NCBI GenBank assembly: GCA_036012905.1
Contig: DASCQF010000151.1
Location: forward strand, 1 to 64,000
Reading direction: 5' to 3'
DNA length: 64,000 nt
From: NP936 sp002726085
Lineage (GTDB): Bacteria; Acidobacteriota; Vicinamibacteria; Vicinamibacterales; UBA8438
The number at the start of each line of letters is the position of its first letter. The stretch's first letter is position 1. The notes below the pieces were generated by a model, which saw only the letters and a list, made by a program, of their open reading frames with translations, made no database searches and was not told the DNA's origin. Below are positions 18,752 through 26,148 of the stretch, one piece after another. Both the position numbers and the translations under genes were made by a program.

Positions 18752-19296
18752 AACCAGACGCCGGGTTCCTTCGAGTGCCCGTCCTCTACATACTCCGCGG
18801 GATCGGCAAGCCCGGCAGCGACGAATGCCTGGAGGCGCTCGCGGCACTTGCTGCACCGCCCGCACTGGTGCGCGTCGGCTGGGTCCATGCACGACCGGGT
18901 CAACGCGAATGGTACGCCGAGCTCGATGCCCAGCCTGATGACGTCGGCCTTGGAGAGGTGCGAAAACGGAGAGACAATCTGCATGGCGTGATCCAGCCCG
19001 AGTGACAGCGCCCTCGCCATCGTGTCGAAAAATGTCGGAGAGTGGCATCTGGGAACGGGTTGGCGGCCAGCGGAGCCAGCGCAATCAGGCCTATGTCCCG
19101 TTGGGCGCAGAACAGACCGACCTTGGCAAGTAGCGTGACATTGCGGCCCACCAGATAGACGTCGTGGTCCGGTGCGGACATACACGGGATGGACCCGGGC
19201 GTTGCGCGCCAGTTCGGCGACCAGCACCGCACTGTCGAGACCGCCCGAGCAGAGCACGGCCACCGGCCGTTCTTGACCCTCCTTCCTGGGTTTCAC
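18730..19296 (-). pseudogene. queC: 7-cyano-7-deazaguanine synthase (QueC) remnant with internal deletion and frameshift
   Basis: The N-terminus has the PP-loop VLCSGGLDSAVLV and the C-terminus has SKADVIRLGIELGVPF and the zinc site CxxxxxxxxCGRCSKC typical of QueC. Between them the reading frame changes twice. At about 19168-19175 the frame jumps from PVYVRTG straight to DVYLVGRNVTLLAK, with roughly 40-50 residues missing. A two-base insertion, probably a CT duplication, at 19039-19042 then restores the frame before PTFFDTMARAL. As it stands it cannot make a working enzyme. An assembly error is possible. It is divergent from queD with 14 bases between starts. Confidence 0.8.
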
Positions 19297-19310
19297 TACG
19301 ATTCGATCAG

Positions 19311-19751
19311 ATGTACTCAGTCACCAAACGCATCGAGTTCTGCTACGGCCACCGTCTGCTCGACTATGACGGGATCTGCAAGCACCCGCATGGCCATAAC
19401 GCCGTGGCCGAGATCGAGGTGCGCACCGCCGCGCTCGACGCGCGTTCCATGGTGTGTGACTTCGGCGACATCAAGCGCGTCATGAAAGGCTGGGTGGGCC
19501 GCGAGCTGGACCACAAGATGATCCTCCGCCGCGATGACCCGTTGGTCGAGCCGTTCCGGGTTCTGGGGGAGCCGGTGTACCTCGTCGATGCCAACCCCAC
19601 GGTGGAGTGCCTCGCGCGGATCATCTACACCCAGGCGAAGGCGTCCGGCTTTCCGGTCGCGCAGGTGACGGTCTGGGAAACCCCCTCATCGTATGCGACC
19701 TACAGCGAGCCGGACTGCGCCCCAGGAGCTGCCACGGTCGGGGCCGACTGA
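19311..19751 (+). CDS. queD: 6-carboxytetrahydropterin synthase (QueD family)
   Basis: This 146-residue tunnelling-fold enzyme makes the pterin precursor of queuosine. The zinc histidines are in CYGHRLL and KHPHGHN, and VCDFGDIK and LDHKMIL are family motifs. The C-terminal VWETPSSYATY carries the catalytic Glu. The ATG at 19311 starts directly at the conserved MYSVTKRIEF. It is intact, whereas its divergent partner queC is broken, so pathway completion would need another queC in the genome. Confidence 0.92.
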   Translation: MYSVTKRIEFCYGHRLLDYDGICKHPHGHNAVAEIEVRTAALDARSMVCDFGDIKRVMKGWVGRELDHKMILRRDDPLVEPFRVLGEPVYLVDANPTVECLARIIYTQAKASGFPVAQVTVWETPSSYATYSEPDCAPGAATVGAD

Positions 19752-19830
19752 TCCGCCTTCGCCGTGGCTTCGGCGGTCAGGACACCTTGTCCTGCTTCGA
19801 GGCTTCTGTCTCGGTCTGAGGACTCGATCC

Positions 19831-20499
19831 TCACAGCGCCTCGAGGAGGAGCTTCGACGCCGCCTTGGTCCCGATCGTGATCCGTCGCTCGTCGCCGGTC
19901 CGGAGCTGCACGCTGTCTGCGACCGGGTCTCGCGCCTCGACCTCGATCGACTGGCCCGGCTTGAGCTCCTGCGCTTCGAGGAACCGCAGGAAGTCGGCGT
20001 CCTGGTCGGCAACCCGGGTCACCTTCACCGGAGTTCCCAGTGGACAGGTCAGCAACGAGTAGTACTCGGGCGACTCCATGTCACCATTGGCCGTCGGGAT
20101 CGGGTCGCCATGTGGGTCCACCGAAGGGCGCCCGAGCATCGCGTCCATGCGCTCGACCAACCGGTCTGAGACCACATGTTCGAGCTGCTCCGCGTCCTCG
20201 TGGACGTCGGCCCAGCTCATTCCCATGATCTCGACGAGAAACTGCTCGATCAGGCGGTGTCGGCGTAAGACGAGCGCCGCCAGTTTTGTTCCTGACGGTG
20301 ACAGCCGCACACCGAGGTAGGGCTCGTACTCCACCAGGCCAGACTCGGCGAGCGCCTTGACCATCGTGGTCGCGGTGCCCGGCGCCACCCCAACCGTCGT
20401 TGCCAGTTCTCCCATCGGCACCAGGGCCCGTTCCTCCCTGGTTGTTTCGGCCTGATAGAGCGCCTTGAGGTAATTTTCGACGGTGCTGGATGGGAGCAT
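19831..20499 (-). CDS. DtxR/MntR-family metal-dependent repressor
   Basis: The 222-residue protein has the three family parts. First comes an N-terminal winged helix beginning SSTVENYLKALYQ, with the recognition helix in VAPGTATTMVKALAESGLV. Next is a dimerisation/metal domain with LRRHRLIEQFLVEIMGMSW and HEDAEQLEHVVSDRLVERM. Last is a C-terminal FeoA/SH3-like domain. The ligand residues of the middle domain look intact. It is divergent from the multicopper oxidase gene. A perfect palindrome over that promoter is a likely binding site. Whether it senses Fe, Mn or another metal is not readable here. Confidence 0.92.
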   Translation of the reverse strand: MLPSSTVENYLKALYQAETTREERALVPMGELATTVGVAPGTATTMVKALAESGLVEYEPYLGVRLSPSGTKLAALVLRRHRLIEQFLVEIMGMSWADVHEDAEQLEHVVSDRLVERMDAMLGRPSVDPHGDPIPTANGDMESPEYYSLLTCPLGTPVKVTRVADQDADFLRFLEAQELKPGQSIEVEARDPVADSVQLRTGDERRITIGTKAASKLLLEAL

Positions 20500-20517
20500 C
20501 GGTCGGTAGATCCCTGA

Positions 20518-20562
20518 TTGACTTTTCTAGCCTGTTCACCCTATATTTTGAATTGTCAAAAT
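20518..20562 (+). promoter_or_regulatory. Promoter with DtxR-type palindromic operator upstream of the copper-oxidase operon
   Basis: TTGACT (20518-20523) and TATATT (20542-20547) with an 18-base spacer make a strong sigma-70 promoter. ATTTTGA-ATTG-TCAAAAT (20545-20562) is a perfect 7-base inverted repeat overlapping the -10 and the expected start point. AT-rich palindromes of this size are typical DtxR/MntR operators. The neighbouring repressor gene is the natural candidate to bind it. Confidence 0.65.
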
Positions 20563-21646
20563 GAAACTGTCAATGACTCAAATGCGGGATCGAGCAGACC
20601 CTCAAAACAGACGATGGTCGCGCCGCGCGTGGCTCCGTCTGGCAGGGCTCGGTTCGCTGACGAGTGGCGTGGCCCTGGCGTCCCAGGGCGGTCAGCCGGG
20701 GTTGGTGTCGGCAACGGCGCCGGACCACCTCGGTGCCGGGATGGGGCCGGTCGGTCGGGTGTCGACCGAGTCGTTTGACCCAACCCAGTTTCTGCGCATC
20801 TGGAATTTCTCGAACTTGCCGGCCCTCGAGCGCGAGCGATTCTATCGCGAGACTCCAAAGTCGGATGGCACCACCCTCCGCGAATACGAGCTGTTCGCCG
20901 TCGACCGGGAGATCGAGATTGCGCCCGGCGTGTTCTTTCCGGCCTGGACCTATAACGGGCAGGTGCCGGGTCCGACGATTCGGGCCACGGCGGGCGATCA
21001 TCTGCGAATCAACTTCGTCAACCAAGGGTCGCATCCCCATGGGCTGCATTTCCATGGCTGGCACCCTCCGGGCATGGACGGCGCGCTGGCTGAGCAGCAG
21101 GTGATGCCGGGAGAGAGCTTTCTCTACGAGTTCGATGCGGAGCCGTTCGGTGTGCACCTGTATCACTGTCACGCCAACCCGCTGAAACGGCATCTCCACA
21201 AGGGTTTGTACGGCGCCTTTATCGTCGACCCGGCATCGGCGCGACCGCCGGCCGACGAGCTGGTGATGGTGCTGAACGGGTTCGACACCAACTTCGACGC
21301 CGAAAACGAGGTCTACGCCGCCAATACGGTCGCCAGCTTCTATCTCCAGGAGCCGATTCGCGTCGAGGTCGGTCAGCTCGTGCGGATGTATGTGGTCAAC
21401 ATGACGGAGTTCGACCTGATCAACAGCTTGCACCTGCACGGGATGTTCTTCGACGTGTTTCGAACGGGCACATCGCTGACCACGACCGAGTCGACCGACA
21501 CCATCATGCTGTGTCAGGGCGAACGGGCGATTCTCGAGACGACGTTCCGCTATCCGGGCGACTTCATGTTCCACGGCCATCAGGCCGAATTCGCCGAACT
21601 GGGGTGGATGGGGCTGTTTAGGGCCGAGGCAACCCGTGACACCTAG
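20561..21646 (+). CDS. Two-domain multicopper oxidase with Tat signal
   Basis: A twin-arginine signal (SRRAWLRLAGL, residues 20-30) exports the folded protein. Four paired-His motifs for the trinuclear copper centre are present: HFH (163-165), HCH (202-204), HLH (291-293) and HGH (338-340). Cys203, between the two His of the second motif, supplies a type 1 copper site in domain 1. Domain 2 has no matching Cys, as in laccase-like two-domain oxidases with type 1 copper only in the first domain. ATGs at 20573 and 20582 are also possible starts, since the predicted transcript begins only a few bases before 20561. It overlaps the ZIP gene, so oxidation of a metal ion is plausible. Confidence 0.85.
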   Translation: MKLSMTQMRDRADPQNRRWSRRAWLRLAGLGSLTSGVALASQGGQPGLVSATAPDHLGAGMGPVGRVSTESFDPTQFLRIWNFSNLPALERERFYRETPKSDGTTLREYELFAVDREIEIAPGVFFPAWTYNGQVPGPTIRATAGDHLRINFVNQGSHPHGLHFHGWHPPGMDGALAEQQVMPGESFLYEFDAEPFGVHLYHCHANPLKRHLHKGLYGAFIVDPASARPPADELVMVLNGFDTNFDAENEVYAANTVASFYLQEPIRVEVGQLVRMYVVNMTEFDLINSLHLHGMFFDVFRTGTSLTTTESTDTIMLCQGERAILETTFRYPGDFMFHGHQAEFAELGWMGLFRAEATRDT

Positions 21647-22874
21647 CCACACTCCGCGTCGCACCGGTGGCGAGGCCGGTCCGGTCCGTCGTTCCAGCGG
21701 CGCCATGCTCCTGGCTCTTGCGGTGCTGCCGCTCGTGCTGCTTGGCGGGCTGCTCGGAGTGCTGGTCTGGTCTGGACCGGTCGGCGCGGTGCGGGGTGAG
21801 GGGTATCCACCGGTCGAGACGCTGGCGTTTCAACGGGTCGAGTTCGGTCCAGACGGCATCGTGGCGGTGGTGCTCAACGACGGGCCCGATCCCGTCACGA
21901 TTGCCCAGGTTCAGGTGGACGACGCGTACTGGTCGTTCACCTCGGAGCCCGGGGCGACGCTGACGCATCTGGGCCGAGCGACACTGACGATTCCCTATCC
22001 CTGGGTGGAGGGAGACGTACACGCGCTACGACTCGTGACCTCGTCCGGGGTGACCTTCGACCACGAGGTGGCGGTGGCCGTCGAAACGCCGTCGCCTGAC
22101 GCGAGATTCTTCGGCATCTTCACGCTGATCGGTCTATATGTGGGGGTCATTCCGGTGGCGATCGGGCTGTTGTGGCTTCCGCTCGTGTCGCGCGCCGGGC
22201 AGACCGTTGTCAATTTCATGCTGGCGTTGACAATCGGGTTGCTGTTGTTCCTGTTGATCGAGGCTGGGTACGACGGGCTCGAAGCGGCTGCCCGCGCGCC
22301 GAGCTCGTTCCAGGGGGAGGCGTTGTTCGTGTTCGGCGCGCTCGCGGCCTACATCGGGCTCGAGATGGTCGGCGGGTGGTTGCGCACGCGGCGGCGCGAT
22401 ACGGGGGCGTCGGATGGGAGTGGCTGGATTCTGGCCCTGCTGGTGGCGACCGGCATCGGGCTGCACAATTTCGGGGAAGGGCTGGCAATCGGGGCGGCCT
22501 TCGCACTGGGCGAGGCGGCGCTCGGGACGTTGCTGATCGTCGGCTTCACGCTGCACAACACGACCGAGGGTCTGGCGATCGTGGCGCCGCTGGCGAAGGA
22601 GCCGGTGCGTGTCGGCCAGCTCCTACGGCTGGGCGCGCTGGGCGGCGCGCCGACGATCGCCGGCGCCTGGGTCGGCGGACTCATCTTCTCGCCGATCTGG
22701 TCGGTGCTCTTCCTAGCGGTTGGCGCGGGCGCCATCGCCCAGGTGGTCGTGCAGCTGGCCCGTCAGGTGGTGGGTGAGGAATCGGTGGCTACCTATGTGG
22801 CGACGGCGCCGGTGGCCGGCGGCCTGTTCGCCGGTGTCGCCGTGATGTACGTGACGGGGCTGATCGTAGGATGA
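21636..22874 (+). CDS. ZIP-family metal transporter with an N-terminal extracytoplasmic domain
   Basis: The C-terminal two thirds has ZIP helices with the metal-binding pairs HNFGEGLAIG and HNTTEGLAI. Upstream there is one membrane helix (about 23-46) and a beta-rich domain of roughly 110 residues with no recognised family, which would sit outside the cytoplasm. The GTG start overlaps the oxidase stop by 11 bases, so the genes are coupled. ZIP proteins import divalent ions such as Zn, Fe or Mn. The link to an oxidase and a DtxR repressor points to iron or manganese, but this is inference. Confidence 0.85.
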   Translation: MTPSHTPRRTGGEAGPVRRSSGAMLLALAVLPLVLLGGLLGVLVWSGPVGAVRGEGYPPVETLAFQRVEFGPDGIVAVVLNDGPDPVTIAQVQVDDAYWSFTSEPGATLTHLGRATLTIPYPWVEGDVHALRLVTSSGVTFDHEVAVAVETPSPDARFFGIFTLIGLYVGVIPVAIGLLWLPLVSRAGQTVVNFMLALTIGLLLFLLIEAGYDGLEAAARAPSSFQGEALFVFGALAAYIGLEMVGGWLRTRRRDTGASDGSGWILALLVATGIGLHNFGEGLAIGAAFALGEAALGTLLIVGFTLHNTTEGLAIVAPLAKEPVRVGQLLRLGALGGAPTIAGAWVGGLIFSPIWSVLFLAVGAGAIAQVVVQLARQVVGEESVATYVATAPVAGGLFAGVAVMYVTGLIVG

Positions 22875-22880
22875 CCCTGC

Positions 22881-22940
22881 TAGGAGACAGGAGACAGGAG
22901 GCAGGAGGCAGGAGGAGGCCGGAAGGCTTCGCTGCGTTCT
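22881..22940 (+). repeat. Dispersed purine-tract plus hairpin element, copy 2
   Basis: Five GGAGACA/GGAGGCA units are followed by the hairpin GAGGCC-GGAA-GGCTTC. It lies in the gap between the ZIP and cupredoxin genes, in the sense direction. Confidence 0.75.
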
Positions 22941-22975
22941 TCAGCAGCCTGCGACGGAGCTGGGGGTCGAAAGTA

Positions 22976-23434
22976 ATGATGGAACGTCAGCATCGACATC
23001 GGCAGCCTGGACGAAGACGAATACTTCGGTGGCAGGGTGCCGGGGGCGCAGTGACCGGAGCCCTGGTGGCAGCCGTGGCGGTTGTCTCTCTGGTCATCCT
23101 GCTGCCACTGACCGTCAGCACGCGTGCGGCGGTCAGGGACATCACGCTCGTGACGCGGGACATGGCCTTCTATCTCGAAGATGGCACGGTGCCAAATCCG
23201 ACGATCCGGCTCGATGCCGGCGAGGAGGTGCGTTTCATTCTCCGGAACCTCGATTCCGGGATCACGCATAATCTGGCTATCGAGGGGTGGGAGCTCGAAA
23301 CCGCCTATCTCGACGGCGACGCGTCGGCGACGCTTCGGGTCCATGTTCCGAAGCAGCCTGGCAGCCAGACCTACGTGTGCGTGCCGCACCGCGGCATGAT
23401 GCGCGGTGTCATCGAGGTGGTGGCAGGTGACTGA
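22976..23434 (+). CDS. Membrane-anchored cupredoxin
   Basis: About 152 residues: a basic N-terminus, one membrane helix (about residues 25-45), then a small beta-sandwich outside the cytoplasm. Type 1 copper ligands are visible as His in SGITHNLAI and Cys, His and Met in YVCVPHRGMM. The tandem ATGs at 22976 and 22979 are chosen because the frame upstream is only the dispersed repeat. It follows the multicopper oxidase and ZIP genes, so it may pass electrons to or from the oxidase. Confidence 0.85.
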   Translation: MMERQHRHRQPGRRRILRWQGAGGAVTGALVAAVAVVSLVILLPLTVSTRAAVRDITLVTRDMAFYLEDGTVPNPTIRLDAGEEVRFILRNLDSGITHNLAIEGWELETAYLDGDASATLRVHVPKQPGSQTYVCVPHRGMMRGVIEVVAGD

Positions 23435-23467
23435 CATCGGTCTCCGGACCCCGGACGGTTTCACCCT

Positions 23468-23911
23468 ATGGAGCTCGACACCACCAACTGGTCTGGCGAG
23501 GGCGCGTTCACGCAGACCCTGATCGACTCGTTTCAGCGTGTCGAGCAAGTGGCCCGCCTGCGTGTCGAGGATATGCCATCGTCCCGGTCCGACGCCGAGT
23601 ACAACTTCATCAGCAACGAGCTGTTCGTCGGGTTTTGCACCCGAGATCGCGCAGTGCGGGCCAGGCTGCTGGGCCTGCTGCCGGTCACCCGCACGGTCAC
23701 TGAATCGGTGATGACCGTGACCGGCCTCGAGCGTGCCTTGTCGGAGCTCGAAGACGTCGGACCACCCGACTACGCCGACGAGGGCATGCTGCAGTATCTC
23801 CGAACCGAACGCATCGTGCCCCCCTACCAGACTCGCGGCTACAAGCTTGTGGAGCTTGTCCGCGTCTACGAGGCCGGCGTGAGACCACGCCGGACGGAGA
23901 CTGATGATTGA
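23468..23911 (+). CDS. Hypothetical protein
   Basis: The 147-residue product is soluble and mixed acidic/basic, with no signal or membrane segment and no motif I recognise. The ATG is 33 bases after the cupredoxin gene and the stop overlaps the next start by one base (TGATG). It therefore looks like a real, co-transcribed gene. Composition and codon use match the neighbours. Confidence 0.65.
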   Translation: MELDTTNWSGEGAFTQTLIDSFQRVEQVARLRVEDMPSSRSDAEYNFISNELFVGFCTRDRAVRARLLGLLPVTRTVTESVMTVTGLERALSELEDVGPPDYADEGMLQYLRTERIVPPYQTRGYKLVELVRVYEAGVRPRRTETDD

Positions 23912-24342
23912 TGACTGAGGTCGCCGAGGTACGTCAGCGCGTGCTCGCCACGATCGAGCGGGCCAGACGAGAGGCCAGCGAGCGCCGCGCTCGGTCGGAC
24001 GTGGCCGAAGCGCAGGGGCGGCGCTTCATCGAGGACACCGCCACACCGGTCGGGCGACAGGTGGTCTCGGTGCTCAAGGTGGAAGGGTTTCAATTCCGGC
24101 TCTCGACACCGGCAGGTTCGCTGCGGCTGGTGTCGGCGACGAATCACGACGACTGCATCGAGCTCGCCGTAGACGCCACGCAAGACCCTGTCACGATAAT
24201 GACACTGGTCAGCCACGCGCGGGGCAAGCGCGTCTCGACCACCGAGCGGCCGTTGGCCGACGGCGTGGACGTGGACCAGCTGACCGACGAGCACGTGCTG
24301 TCGTTCCTGCTCGAGGCGCTCACCGTCTTCGTCGAGCGATGA
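23911..24342 (+). CDS. Hypothetical protein
   Basis: About 143 residues. Residues 1-40 are highly charged and probably helical (RQRVLATIERARREASERRA). The rest looks like a compact alpha/beta domain. No family is recognised. Its ATG overlaps the stop of the preceding unknown gene, so the two proteins are probably made together and may interact. It is the last gene before the integron-like island. Confidence 0.65.
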   Translation: MTEVAEVRQRVLATIERARREASERRARSDVAEAQGRRFIEDTATPVGRQVVSVLKVEGFQFRLSTPAGSLRLVSATNHDDCIELAVDATQDPVTIMTLVSHARGKRVSTTERPLADGVDVDQLTDEHVLSFLLEALTVFVER

Positions 24343-24396
24343 GCCTGTCGCATCGTCATCGGGGCTGGCTTCGAGCCGCTCCGCCCACCCTCCCCA

Positions 24397-25689
24397 CTAC
24401 AGTCCCGGATCGGCGCCCAGAAGGTCGAGCGGACTGCGCGGCAGATTGCGCAGGTCCTTAACGACGCGGGTATAGACCATCGTAGTCTCGACATTCGCGT
24501 GGCCCAAAAATTCCTGGATCTGTCTGATATCCACGCCGCTGAATAGCAGGTGCGTGACAATGCTGTGTCTCAAGGTATGTACGGAAACAGGCTTGTGGAT
24601 AGTCACCTTCCGGGCGGCGGCATTGACCGCCTTTTGGATGACTGAGTCGCTGACATGGTGACGGCGACAACTCCAGCGCGAGGGTCCGTGGACAGCGTGC
24701 GACTTGGAAATACCAGAACCAACCCAGCTCGCGGCCCGCGTTCGAGTACTTTCGCCAAAGCGCATCCGGCATCGAGACGCCGTCGAGACCCGACGCGCGG
24801 TCGGTGCGAAACAGTGCCTCCGACCTGCCCAATTGAGTCCGCAGTTCTCGCCGTCCCATGTCCGGCAGCAGCGTGGACCGGTCGTTGCCTCCCTTGCCTG
24901 AGCGCACAAATATCAGCCCTGGTCGAAGTCGATATCCTTCGTACGCAGTTGGCAACACTCTGACACGCGAAGCCCCCCACCGTAGATGAGCGCGGTCATG
25001 AGCCAACTTCTCCCGTGCATGGCACTGAGCAATGCCCCCGTTCCCGGTACACTCAGCACCACCGGTAGTCGGGTTCCCAGTTTGGCCTTGACTGCCCTTG
25101 AGAGGTCCCCCACTTCCACCCCAAGTACTTCCCGACACAGGAACAGAATCGCGGAAAGTGCCTGATTCTGCGTATTGGCAGAGACTCGCCGCCGAACCGC
25201 AAGATGGGTCAGATAGTCTCGAATCTCCTCCGACGTCACGCGAAGATGAGGGTCGCTCCGCCGGTCTGTCAGGTAGGCGAGGAATCGTCGCACCCAGTCG
25301 GCCTAGCTGCATTCCGTCCGATAGGTGTAGTGCCGGGTGCGGAGTCGGCGTCTCAGTTGCGCGAGCGCCTCCAGTGGATCTGTGCGGCCCTGTCCATCCA
25401 CAGCGGCGTTAGCCGGCCGCCGACGACAGTTGGCACTCTGAAGGAAGTTGTTGTAGTAGATCCGAAGGGCCTGCTCGTCCTGGCGTATCCGCCAGTCCGG
25501 GTGTGCGTCGTGGCGCTCCAATTCCTCACTGAACCGACGGACTTGATCGACAAGAGGTTCGTCCGAAGCCAGGCGCATCAGGAAGAGTCGAACCCAGCGA
25601 ACGCAGTACGGAGCCGCCTTTTCTCCGACCAGTCGCGCCTTCAACAAGAACTCGCCGAATTCCTGAAGTGAGGCCTCGACATCGCGCAT
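24397..25689 (-). pseudogene. intI: Integron integrase (IntI-type tyrosine recombinase) relic
   Basis: Read leftward across three frames, the translation follows IntI from end to end. It has a core-binding SAM-like part (DYLTHLAVRRRVSANTQNQAL), catalytic Arg in GGGLRVSE, then the extra helix found only in integron integrases (GVSMPDALWRKYSNAGREL), STDPRAGVV, HTLRHS, LGHANVETTMVYTR and RSPLDLLG. An amber stop interrupts it at 25303-25305, and frameshifts occur near 24915, 24712 and 24662. An extra N-terminal segment of about 110 residues precedes the usual start. The gene is inactive as sequenced. It identifies the neighbouring DNA to the right as possible cassette territory. Confidence 0.85.
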
Positions 25690-26148
25690 AGCACATCTCT
25701 CGTGTCGATTCCTTCAACACGTAACCCGCGTGCCACTTCCAGATCGAACCGTGGCCGGCGAAGTTGCGCCAGACAACGGGACCTGGTGCGAAGACGACCG
25801 TGGTCTTCACGTCCCTCGACTGAGCCCAGAAGCAACCAGCGTTGACATGAGAGTGGGCAATTGGCGCCTTTCACATGACCACGCCATTCCAGGGTTATCT
25901 GGAAGGCGCCAATCCACGGATGCCGAGCCGGCGACTTGCAATAAACCTAGCTAGCTGAGGCACTTGACCAGGCAGGACAACACGAACAAAATAGCGCCAA
26001 CGCGACAAGATAGCTAGCGACGCGAGGGACAGGCAGCCACAGGTAACGCAAATTGGCACTGTCCACCTATACGACGTTCGCCAACCTATTGATACAGCAC
26101 CGCTCAATGAGAGTAGGGTTCACGCGCCCAACAGCGTCGCGAGAAGCC
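25690..26148. repeat. Non-coding stretch beside intI with a long inverted repeat
   Basis: No convincing gene is seen in these 459 bases. ATTGGCGCCTT at 25860-25870 pairs exactly with AAGGCGCCAAT at 25903-25913, and an inner CCAG/CTGG pair sits near the middle of the loop. In an integron the attI site would lie here, next to the 5' end of intI, but I found no good GTTRRRY core. The hairpin could be a terminator, a recombination site or a transposon end. Confidence 0.4.

Noticed and set aside
19030..19180. Programmed frameshifting in queC
   Set aside because: Conserved residues are missing at the first junction, so no shift in reading could restore the protein. No slippery sequence with downstream structure is seen.
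25860..25913. Long inverted repeat beside intI as attI
   Set aside because: It has no GTTRRRY core and attI is not normally a perfect hairpin. I kept it only as an unexplained repeat.
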